DNA of 34,652 bases, taken from assembly GCA_003500135.1 (NCBI GenBank), contig DNTA01000290.1:1-34652 (forward strand). The letters run 5' to 3'. Positions 8,991 through 18,600 of the stretch are shown piece by piece (within the stretch, counting starts at the first letter, position 1; every line of letters begins with the position of its first letter). Source of the stretch: Cytophagales bacterium. GTDB taxonomy: Bacteria > Bacteroidota > Bacteroidia > Cytophagales > Cyclobacteriaceae. Both the position numbers and the translations under genes were made by a program. The notes below the pieces were generated by a model that ran no database searches, was not told where the DNA came from, and worked only from the letters and a program-made list of their open reading frames with translations.

Positions 8991-9008
8991 TTAACACGAT
9001 CACAATAA

Positions 9009-10100
9009 TCAATTCTCCGGAACTTCGGTATTTACAAAAACATAACTGAACCAGTGCCATTTCCCTTTATTGTCGGGGGCGGTTAAAGTATATTTATTTC
9101 GTCTTCCTTTTAACGGTGAATTGGCTTTGAGCGCTACTGTATTGCCATTCATGGTAATAGAACAGCGGCCACCTCCGGTAAAACATTGCAATTGATCCAT
9201 GCGCAATCCTTTTTCTTTTATCACAACTATCAGCGCCGGTTTTTCCGATTTTTGCAAACCTACCTGGCAATTCATATCTACTCGTAAAGCATTCATATTT
9301 ACTTTTTCCTTCACCGCAGCCATTTCGGCCAGTGCATCATTTAAGGGGAACCTGGGAATACAATATCTATTTGACTGCTCATGAAATACCCCCGACTGCT
9401 GCGAAAATGCCGCTATGTAGCCTTCTTCCCTGAGCCAACGATGAAAAGGTTCGAGGTGTTCTCCATAAGGATAGGCATAAATACCCTTAAATGCCAGGCG
9501 CTCTGCAAGCAAGGTGTGAGCTTTTTTAAGGTCATGTTTAAAAAAGGCGCTGGTATCATGCGAAATGGTAAGCATGTGGGCATGGCTGTGGGAATGATTC
9601 CCAATTTCCACACCTTTTTTGGTCAATTCTTTGAGCTGGTCCCAACCCAGATAATCCGACCAGCCTACACTTTCGGTATTGACAAAAAGCGTTACCGGAA
9701 AACCATAATTTTCGAACAATGGGTATCCATCCGTATAAAATGATTGGTAACCGTCATCAACGGTGAAAACCACCCTTCGAATAGTGTCTGCTTGATTGTC
9801 ATAAACAAGATCAACGGCTTCGGAAGCGCTGACCACCTGGATATTTTCTGATTTTAAATATTCAAATATTTCTTTTAGCTTTTTTGTAGAAATGCTGGTT
9901 GAAGGAAACCGCTGATCATTAAATCGATGCAGCACAAAAACTACAATTTCTGATTCAGGCATTCCCTGATCGACCTCTTTTACAATCTGCGCCTTTTCTT
10001 TTTGCTCGGTGAGGCTTTGGGTTCCATCCTTTTCTTCCTTCTTTTTATGGCAGGCCGATAAAATTATAAAAAGCAAAAGGATATAATTAATATGACGCAT
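9009..10100 (-). CDS. Polysaccharide deacetylase lipoprotein (NodB domain)
   Basis: A 363-residue exported carbohydrate esterase of the NodB/CE4 fold, predicted to remove N- or O-acetyl groups from a surface or wall polysaccharide. The signal ends in a lipobox (ILSAC, Cys17) followed by a Lys/Glu-rich linker. The NodB motifs are present: TVDDG (catalytic base and metal Asp115-Asp116) and the metal-binding HSHSH (His169 to His173), then YPYGEH and the late RFPLND segment. A region of about 110 residues at the C-terminus has a separate beta-rich look with Cys residues (QCFTGGGRC) and no family I can name. It overlaps the upstream glucosaminidase gene by 14 bp, so the two are almost certainly co-transcribed. 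PgaB-like activity is possible, but the peptidoglycan context favours a wall or capsule substrate. Confidence 0.87.
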   Translation of the reverse strand: MRHINYILLLFIILSACHKKKEEKDGTQSLTEQKEKAQIVKEVDQGMPESEIVVFVLHRFNDQRFPSTSISTKKLKEIFEYLKSENIQVVSASEAVDLVYDNQADTIRRVVFTVDDGYQSFYTDGYPLFENYGFPVTLFVNTESVGWSDYLGWDQLKELTKKGVEIGNHSHSHAHMLTISHDTSAFFKHDLKKAHTLLAERLAFKGIYAYPYGEHLEPFHRWLREEGYIAAFSQQSGVFHEQSNRYCIPRFPLNDALAEMAAVKEKVNMNALRVDMNCQVGLQKSEKPALIVVIKEKGLRMDQLQCFTGGGRCSITMNGNTVALKANSPLKGRRNKYTLTAPDNKGKWHWFSYVFVNTEVPEN

Positions 10101-10968
10101 ATGTTCTCAGGGTAGTGTCCATTTTATATGGGGCGAGTTGGTAATGATCATACCTGGTCAACTGGTTATTTGCGATTACATTGCGCAACATCACTACATA
10201 CTCAAGCCGTTTTTCGGAATATTTTTTCAAAAACCATATCAATTCATATGGATTTTGACTTCGCCTGCGATGGTATCGGAATTTTGAAAAGGCAGGCGCC
10301 CGCCCCATCATCACATAATAATCGCGAACCGACTGATAAATATTGTCGTACTTACGAACATAAATCGTTTTTCCTTCGCGGTCCTGGCTGGCAGCCATAC
10401 GTGGTTCAGCGCTGTTAAAACTCCATATCCCAAACAAATTGTTTGCCTGCTTACAAAACCTTGATCTCCCCCAGCCTGTCTCTATTGCCGCCTGTGCAAG
10501 CGCCATACTGGTTGGATGCGTATGTAACCTTATCATCAGTTCTTCTGGGTCATCTGTGTTAAAATCCTCCAGAAGCATTGATAGCCTTATACTGTCGACA
10601 TCCGTCATCCCGGCAGTCGCAACACTATCTTTCAGGATATTGGCCACCCACTTACGGTTTTCCTCCATTTCTTCCCTGACCAACAGAATTGAAGGCAGCA
10701 AAATATGTATAAAGTACATTTTCCTCTTTTGAGGCGACATCTCGCGGATTTCGGGAATATTCTCATAAACAATTGGTACCACAATACTATCTGCATGTAT
10801 CAGCACTTCCTCCGGTTTTTCTATGGAAGCAAAAATTACCGATGTCTTCACCAATTCCGACTTTTTACTGGTCTGCATGAGGGTAAAAACCAAAAGCGCC
10901 AAAATCAGCGCTCCAAAAAAAATGAGCAGTAAGCGATAACTTTCTGAAATCTTCTTTACGGGTGACAT
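10087..10968 (-). CDS. Bax-like membrane-anchored glucosaminidase-domain protein
   Basis: A 293-residue inner-membrane protein with one N-terminal transmembrane helix (about residues 12-31) and a periplasmic glucosaminidase domain like that of E. coli Bax. The catalytic segment MALAQAAIETGWGRSRF (155-171) carries the expected Glu163, followed by NNLFGIWSF and the YDNIYQSVRDYYVMMGR part typical of flagellar/Bax-type N-acetylglucosaminidases. It likely cleaves peptidoglycan glycan strands. It is the first gene of a two-gene unit with the deacetylase (14-bp overlap) and is divergent from the PBP1A gene across 96 bp. That places glycan synthesis and trimming next to each other, and shared regulation of the intergenic region is plausible. 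Confidence 0.87.
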   Translation of the reverse strand: MSPVKKISESYRLLLIFFGALILALLVFTLMQTSKKSELVKTSVIFASIEKPEEVLIHADSIVVPIVYENIPEIREMSPQKRKMYFIHILLPSILLVREEMEENRKWVANILKDSVATAGMTDVDSIRLSMLLEDFNTDDPEELMIRLHTHPTSMALAQAAIETGWGRSRFCKQANNLFGIWSFNSAEPRMAASQDREGKTIYVRKYDNIYQSVRDYYVMMGRAPAFSKFRYHRRRSQNPYELIWFLKKYSEKRLEYVVMLRNVIANNQLTRYDHYQLAPYKMDTTLRTYASY

Positions 10969-11064
10969 AATATCAGGCCTTAATTCATACGGCCTATTGC
11001 AATTTGGTTTTAATTATGATATTTGTGCTGCGCTTAATGGCAACAAAACAAAAAGTACTAATCA

Positions 11065-13395
11065 TTGGCTAATAAAAAAAGGAAAAAATCGGTTCAGAGA
11101 AAAATAAATTGGCTAAAAATGCTACTCAAATCCCTTGGGGTGATTTTGATCGCCTTTGTTTTATTCATGTCAAGCGCCGTGATTTATGTGCTGTTGGAAA
11201 TACCGGCGCCTCTACCTACTAAAGAGCAGTTGAGCCAGGTCAAAAATCCGGAAGCATCGATCCTGCTGGATCGCAAAGGAAAGGAAATTGACCGGTATTA
11301 TGTTTTTGACCGCATAATTGTGCCTTTTGAAGAAATATCGCCCCATGTCATAGAAACACTCGTTGCTACGGAAGATGCCCGTTTTTATGAACACGAGGGC
11401 ATTGATTATTTAAGTTATCCAAGAGTGATCTTTAAAACAGTCTTGCTGGGCGACCGGACCGGTGGTGGCGGCAGCACGATCACGCAACAGTTGGCCAAAA
11501 ACCTTTTCCCGAGACAGGATTTCGGATCATTTAACATACTCATCAATAAATTGAGAGAGCTCATCATCGCTTCGCGCATTGAAGCGGTTTATGAAAAAGA
11601 GGAAATTCTGGCCCTTTATCTGAATACCGTTCCATTTGGCGAAGGAGCTTTTGGAATCGAATCGGCAGCAAAGCGCTATTTCGATGTATCAGCTCCTGAC
11701 CTCAATTTGCCCCAATCCGCACTTTTAACAGGTCTTTTAAAGGCCAATTCATACTACAACCCTTACCGGCACTTCGATCGGGCCATACAGCGCAAAAACA
11801 CGGTAATATCGTTGTGGCACGATCATCAGCGGTCGAATATCGATTTGGATAGCCTGAAACAAATACCCATAAAACTGGCTGTTGAAGGGAAAAGTGAAAA
11901 GAAAGCGATCGCCGCTTATTTCAAGGCCTATGTTGAAAAACAATTAAAGGACATACTTCAGGAAATTGGAAAGGACAATGAATTGGCGCCTTCTTTATAC
12001 ACCGATGGCCTTAAAATACACACCACCCTCGATTACGAGCTGCAAAGCATGGCCGAATGGGCCTTAAACTTAAAAATGGCAGCCCTTCAAAAATCATTTT
12101 ACGCACATTGGTCGGATTCGAAGCCCTGGGACCGCCAACCTGATATACTTTCAAGAGCAGTCCGGTCTTCACAAGCCTATCAGAATTGGGCAAGAATGGG
12201 ATTGACTAAAGGGCAAATTTCAGATAGCCTGGCATTAAAAAGAAGCATGCACATTTGGTCTGATGGTGCATGGCAACAAAAGAACTGGAGCACACTGGAT
12301 TCTGTAAAACATTATCTTATGCAAATGCAGGCCGGTCTCATTGCTATTTCTCCCAAAGACGGGCACATCCTTGCCTGGGTAGGTGGTGTGGACCAGACAG
12401 CATTTCCTTATGATCATGTCTATCAGGCCCACAGACAAATCGGCTCTACTTTTAAACCAATAGTATATGCCACCGCCCTGGAAAAAGGCATTTCCCCCTG
12501 CGATTATGTAAAAGCCGAACAAAAAGCTTTCAAAGAAGGTGATCAGGAATGGCAACCGCGCAATGCAGATGAAAACTACGAAGGCAAATACTCCATGACA
12601 GGAGCCTTGATGGAATCGGTCAATACAGTGGCAGTGAAAACCTTAGAGGCGGCAGGAATTGATGAGACCGTCAGGAATGCAAATAAAATGGGTATCGAAT
12701 CAGATATTCCAAAAGTTCCATCAATAGCGCTTGGCGCCCCGTCTTTTTCACTTTTTGAAATGACCGCTGCTTACGGCACATTTGCCAATGAGGGCAATTT
12801 TGTAAAGCCTTTGGCTGTTTTAAAAGTAGAAGACCGCGACGGCCATGTTTTATGGCAGGCAGGGCCACCGGAACCAAGGAAGGTTTTTACAAAAAAAACG
12901 GCGATGCTGATCAATAATATGCTACAAAAGGTAGTGGATGAAGGCACGGCTCGCAGCTTGCGAACTACCTATGGTTTAGGGAATAACCTTGCAGGAAAAA
13001 CAGGAACCACCCAGAACAATGCCGATGGCTGGTTTATCGGATATTCCCCGTCGCTCGTGGTAGGCGCCTGGGCCGGTTGTGATGACCCGGCAATTCACTT
13101 TCGTTCGACCACGCTGGGTCAGGGAGCAGCTACGGCGCTTCCAATATTTGCTGAATTTTACCGGCAGATGAATAAATCAAAAAGCTTCCAAAACCTTGTA
13201 AACAGCCGTTTTGCCCCCCTACCCGATAACTACCGGCAAATATTGGATTGCGATCCCTTTAAAGAGGAAAAAAGTTTCTTCGAATGGCTTTTTGGCAAGA
13301 AAAAAGATAAAGACGAAAAAGCTGCTATGGAACCAGAAAAAAAGAAAACAAAGTGGTGGAAAAGGATCTTTGGCAAGAAAGAAAAACAAAAATGA
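11065..13395 (+). CDS. Class A penicillin-binding protein 1A (bifunctional transglycosylase/transpeptidase)
   Basis: A 776-residue inner-membrane enzyme that polymerises lipid II glycan strands and cross-links the peptides. Order: basic cytoplasmic tail, transmembrane helix (about 20-44), GT51 glycosyltransferase with catalytic Glu103 in EDARFYEHEG and GGGGSTITQQLAKN (from about residue 133), then the transpeptidase domain with STFK (catalytic Ser461, Lys464), SVN (518-520) and KTGTT (from 645). The C-terminus ends in about 45 Lys-rich residues with two WLFGKK/RIFGKK-like patches. The start must be the TTG at 11065: an in-frame TAA lies two codons upstream at 11059, and the next Met (residue 19) would remove the basic tail. 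It is divergent from the glucosaminidase/deacetylase unit. Confidence 0.95.
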   Translation: MANKKRKKSVQRKINWLKMLLKSLGVILIAFVLFMSSAVIYVLLEIPAPLPTKEQLSQVKNPEASILLDRKGKEIDRYYVFDRIIVPFEEISPHVIETLVATEDARFYEHEGIDYLSYPRVIFKTVLLGDRTGGGGSTITQQLAKNLFPRQDFGSFNILINKLRELIIASRIEAVYEKEEILALYLNTVPFGEGAFGIESAAKRYFDVSAPDLNLPQSALLTGLLKANSYYNPYRHFDRAIQRKNTVISLWHDHQRSNIDLDSLKQIPIKLAVEGKSEKKAIAAYFKAYVEKQLKDILQEIGKDNELAPSLYTDGLKIHTTLDYELQSMAEWALNLKMAALQKSFYAHWSDSKPWDRQPDILSRAVRSSQAYQNWARMGLTKGQISDSLALKRSMHIWSDGAWQQKNWSTLDSVKHYLMQMQAGLIAISPKDGHILAWVGGVDQTAFPYDHVYQAHRQIGSTFKPIVYATALEKGISPCDYVKAEQKAFKEGDQEWQPRNADENYEGKYSMTGALMESVNTVAVKTLEAAGIDETVRNANKMGIESDIPKVPSIALGAPSFSLFEMTAAYGTFANEGNFVKPLAVLKVEDRDGHVLWQAGPPEPRKVFTKKTAMLINNMLQKVVDEGTARSLRTTYGLGNNLAGKTGTTQNNADGWFIGYSPSLVVGAWAGCDDPAIHFRSTTLGQGAATALPIFAEFYRQMNKSKSFQNLVNSRFAPLPDNYRQILDCDPFKEEKSFFEWLFGKKKDKDEKAAMEPEKKKTKWWKRIFGKKEKQK

Positions 13396-13687
13396 TTTTT
13401 TTCACTTATTTGTAGTTGATATCGCAGTGATGGTCTAACATGAAGTTACTGTGATTATTAATACTCCTCAGGGAAGCATTTTTATCAGATCAGGAAAGCT
13501 TTATTATTCATGAACAAATACCTAATAAGGTTCAGCTAGGCGAACACACCACCATTGCCTACAGCCCCGGCACATGAGCTTTATGGTTGCCCGATAGAGT
13601 TTTTTATTCAATTCAAAATCAAGCAGTGGGTTATAAAGCGGCACGAGTGAGCAACAGGAACAACACCACAAAGGACTAAAAAAAAAC
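13396..13687 (+). other. Intergenic stretch with decayed coding-like sequence
   Basis: No intact gene. The plus strand reads HEVTVIINTPQGSIFIRSGK from about 13440, then after a frame change near 13500 FIIHEQIPNKVQLGEHTTIAYSPGT, a TGA, and ALWLPDRVFYSIQNQAVGYK, ending at a TAA just before 13680. These runs are longer and more protein-like than chance but belong to no family I recognise. They may be the missing front part of the neighbouring kinase or an unrelated relic. Confidence 0.3.
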
Positions 13688-15586
13688 GTGCTTAAAACCG
13701 GCGGCAGGGATAAAGTTTATGCTTTTTTCAAATCCGAAAGAGTCAGATATTCCGATACCACCGGATGGTTGTGCGAACATTTTTACAGGCAGCTAAATAA
13801 TGAAAAGAATTATGAAAACAGGCTTTCGGTCGCCCTTGCACCGCTGGAAGATCTGCGAGTAACTTTGTTGTACCACATTACCCGTGGACGTGGCCCCACT
13901 GCCAATGTAAGCATTGTCCCATATAAGGATTTTCTATTGCTCCTGAATCAAAGAAAGTCCGTTGACAATTATCAGCAAGGCATATTTCAGGGGTTGGTGG
14001 CCATACTCTTCAATATCAACTTTTTCTATTTCCTCCTGACACGCGATTCGGCATACCTCGCTTACAGCTTGTACAACTTTTTTATCTATCCCTTTACATC
14101 CAGTTTATATGGTTACTTGTACCTTGCATTTATAGATTATGACCCCATATTGAAATACCTGGTCGATAACATGTTCCTACTAGCCTCCATTTTGTTTTAT
14201 TTCATGTTCTTAAGGAATTTTGTCAATACCAAAGAGCGATATCCCGTTTGGCACAATATCACCATCTTTTTAACCTATGCCATCTATGCATTACTCGCGA
14301 TTACGAGCGTTTTAATCTATTTTTACCAGGCGGCATACCTACCCTACGACATTCGCAAAATAGTCATTTTATTATGTATGGTACTTGACATTGCGTTTAT
14401 TGTTCAACTGTCGGTATCCGGCGATTTAAGGGACAGGCTGTTTGCAACGGGCACATCTGCACTGGTTATTTTTGCCTTTATTTCCATTGCCGCCTATTTC
14501 ATGCGTGAAAATTTCAATAGCGACAAAATCCTTCAGGTTGGTATCGTACTTTTACTCTCCCATTTCAGTATCGCATTGGCCATAAGAAACAGGGAAATTG
14601 AATACGACAAAGTGGAGGCACAGGTTGCTTTGATTGACCAGCTCAATGAAAATGAAAAATTAAAAAACCAGTTCATTGATCGTTTTGAGCATGAAGCCAA
14701 ACAACGAACGGATGAGATCTCAACGCAAAATGAGGAATTGATCCAGCAGAAGGAAGAACTAATGGCACAAAGGGAAATGCTGGAGCGCCAAAAGCGTGTA
14801 ATTGAAGCAAATTTTGAAGAATTAAGTGCAGCCAGAAATTTTCTGGAAATGAAAGTAAACGAAAGGACCGAAAAATTGGCCAAATCCAACAGCGAACTGG
14901 TGCAGCAAAATTCCCAGCTTGAGCAATATGCCTTTATTACCGCGCACAATTTGCGTGCACCCGTAGCACGCTTATTGGGTTGTACTCACCTATTTCATCG
15001 GCTCAGCGGAAAAGACCAGGCTTCAAGGGAAATATCTGAGCATGTAAAAAAAGCCACAAAAGATATGGGGAAAGTCATAACCGATCTCAATAAGATTCTT
15101 GAAAAGAAAGCATGAAAATGTGACGAAAAAGCGAATTTACTACGATGAATTGCTATCCAAAATATTTAGCCGTCTGGAAAACATAGTGAAAGAAGCTGAT
15201 CCGGATATCGACTTGCAGATCAAAACAGAATCCATTACTACTTTTCCGGCCTATATCGAAAGTGTTTTTTTAACCTGATCAGCAACTCCATAAAATACAG
15301 GTCCGATAATCGAAGGCTAAAACTACAAATCCGGATAAATGAAAATGATAACATACATCAGTCCAAAATATCTGACAATGGATTGGGCATAGACCTGATA
15401 AGCAACAAAAAGGAATTATTTGTTCTATACCAGCGCTTTCATGACCATGTGGACGGTAAAGGCTTCGGGTTATACCTTAAAAAAACCCAAACAGAAGCAT
15501 TGGGTGGAGATATAAATTTGAGTAGTGAGCCTGACAAAGGCGCCACTTTCGAACTGCATATCCCGGATAGTAAGTCTACAAACTAA
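13688..15586 (+). pseudogene. 7TMR-DISM sensor histidine kinase, frame-broken
   Basis: A membrane histidine kinase in pieces. The first frame (13688-15115, GTG start) has the end of a periplasmic 7TMR-DISM sensor region, about seven transmembrane helices (residues about 100-305), a long coiled coil and the HisKA dimerisation box FITAHNLRAPVARLLG with phospho-acceptor His420. It stops at a TGA (15113-15115). The ATP-binding domain goes on in the next frame from 15120 (KRIYYDELLSKIFSRLENIV) to a T-run near 15270, then returns to the first frame: LISNSIKYR (N box), DNGLGID (G1), LYQRFH (F box), GKGFGLYL (G2). The N-terminal signal and part of the sensor domain appear absent. The two shifts offset each other, but translation would end before the ATPase. 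Sequencing error is the alternative explanation. Confidence 0.8.
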
Positions 15587-15633
15587 ATTTTTATTTCTAT
15601 ATTAGTTGCCTGAATTCAGGGGATAAACGGTAC

Positions 15634-18600
15634 ATGGCAAAAACCCAACTACCATTTATATTTTTGCTCATTAGCGCTTTCTTCGGATGTGCCACCTACC
15701 AATCCGTCAAAGAACTGGAAAGCGACACCCAAAGAAATGACCGGCTGCCGGCGCACACCTTCTTTCTTGTGGGCAATCTGCAAAAAGATGGAGCCCCCTC
15801 GCGTCCGCTGAGAGCAGAATTTATCAGCCAAATAAGCGTGAACGCCTCCCGAAACACAGTTCTATTTCCCGGAAACATTCTGAATGCCGACCTTTTACCG
15901 GAGGTAAGTGAAAAATCAAACCAGGAAAACCTGGAAAGGCTGAGGGAACGCTTCAATTTTATAAAATATTTCGAAGGCAACTATTATGGCGTATCGGGGT
16001 ATAGAGAGTGGGCCGATGGAAACAAGCGAGGTAACGTGGTTGTGCGGGTGATGGACCAATACTATGACAATACACTCGAAATGCCAGATTTAATGTTGCC
16101 CTCCAATGGCTGCCCTGGTCCGGAAGAAGTATTGATCAACGACTCTACCATACTTTTACTTATCAATACGCAATGGATCCTGCACGACTGGCAAATACCG
16201 GGTACGGAGGAAGGTTGTGAAGCCACTCATCCGATTGATTTCTATAATGCACTGGATGATGCGGTTAAAAGGAATCACGATAAAATAGTCCTTATCATGG
16301 GACACCATACCCTAGAAGGCGCCGGGAACCCAGCAGGTTTCTTCACCCCCGAATCCCATATGGTTCCCCTGCCAGTTATTGGATCTCTCGCCATTTTGTA
16401 TCGCAAATACCTGGGAGGAAGCCAGGATCTGGCGAATCCTGAATACCGCCAAATGCGACGCACGATTGAAAATATTATTGAGCCTTTCCCCAACGTGTTG
16501 TACCTGGCTGGTTCTGAAGCCAATACGGGCATTTATAAGGTAAATGAAAATTATCTGATCAACAGCGGGAACTATCTGTCCGGGAAAGCCATCAACAAGA
16601 AGAATGCTGATTTCGCCACCTCTTCCCCTTCATTTACCCGTATCGACCTTCTTGACAGACACACTTTTCGCATCAGGGTTTACAGTGTGAATAAACAAAA
16701 CCGCGCGGGCATAAGCTATGAGAAAACCATCAACTTTAATTACGCCCGTCCGCTTGAAGAAAACCTCGAAAGGAAACCTATTGCCGAAGACAGCACGGTA
16801 TGCGCTGTCGCCAATAAAGCATATTTGAAAAACAGCGAATACCCCGGTGCATTGGGAAATAATTACCGTAAGGAATGGGCAGCTGAATTATGTCAAATTC
16901 CGGTTTTTGACCTGGCAACGGAAAAAGGCGGTATGGAGATAGAGAAAAAAGGAGGAGGCATGCAAACCAGGTCTTTGCGCCTTGAGGCCCCGGACGGGCG
17001 AGAATACGTCTTACGTAGTATTGAAAAATATCCTGAAAACGCCATCCCTTATTACCTGCGCAATACGGTGGCAGAGGATGTTGTGAGTGAACAAATATCG
17101 GCTGCACACCCCTATGCGGCATTTACCGTGCCGGTTCTGGCCGATGCAGCAGGTATTTACCATACCAACCCACAGCTCGTTTACCTGCCCGATGACCCAT
17201 TGCTCGGCCAGTACAGAATTGACTTTGGCGGTGCACTATACCTTTATGAGGAGCGTCCTGATGATGACCGTACCGATGTGTCAAGTTTTGGCCGTCCGAA
17301 AGAAATTATCAGCACAAGTGATGTGTTGAATAAACTTCGAAATGATGAGGATAATAGCGTTGATCAGGACCTGGTACTGCGTTCAAGGCTTTTTGACATA
17401 TGGATCGGTGACTGGGACCGACATGAAGACCAGTGGCGCTGGGCGGAATTTAAAAAAGAGGACGATGTGAAAATATATAAGCCCATACCGCGTGACCGCG
17501 ACCAGGTGTTCTTCTTTTCCGATGGATGGCTTACCAGCCTCGCCTCCAGAAAATGGGGCGCTCCCAAATTCCAGGGATTTCACCATACCATACGCGATGT
17601 GAATGGACTGAATTTCAATGCCAGGCATTTTGACCGTACTTTTCTCAATGAGAAAACCAGGGAGGAATGGCTGGAAATAGCCCGTGATTTACAGCGGCGG
17701 ATCAATGACAGCATCATTAAAAAAGGCGTCAGGCAACTTCCTGCTGAAGTATACCAATTCAGCGGCCCAGTTATTGAAAGTAAGCTTAAATCGCGCTTAA
17801 AAGATCTGGACAAGTATGCCGAAACCTACTATGAGTTTCTGGCGAAAGAAGTGACCATCACAGGGACCGATAAAAAAGATCATTTTTATATTGAGGTTCA
17901 GGGAGATGGATCAGTCATTGTAACCGGATATGGTAAAGATGAACGTGATAAAGAGTTTTACCGGAGGCATTTTCATCCGGAAGAAACGCGGGAAGTCCGC
18001 ATATTTGGTTTAAATGACGATGATGATTACCACTTCATTGGCAGCGATCGGACCAAAATCAGAGTACGTGTCATTGGTGGCACTGGCGATGACCAGTATT
18101 ACACCGAAGCATTGGAAAAAGGCCGCAGGAGATTTTGGGTTTATGATAAACGCAGCAATACTACCTTTGACCGCAGTGGCGGATTAACCAATAAAACCAC
18201 CAATAAAAATCCGGAGATCAATTTATACGACCGTCGCTCTTTTCAATATGATCGACTGGCCCCCCTCATTCTGGGAGGCTTCAATCCTGATGACGGTATT
18301 TTTGCTGGCGTTGGCGCCCTGGCAATACACCACGGCTTTCGTAAAGAACCCTTTAAAAACAGGCATATGGCCCTGTTTAACTTCGCCCCCCGGTCGCAGT
18401 CATATAACTTTACCTACATGGGACGCTATACCGATGTGGCCGGTGCATGGGATTTTGATCTGAGGGCTTCTATTTTCCGGCCTTCCTATACGGATTTTTT
18501 CTATGGCTTCGGCAATAATACTCCGTTTAATGAGGACTTATTTGAAAGAGACAGGCGGTATTATAGCACAAGGTACGAGCAGATCATTGTACAACCCTCC

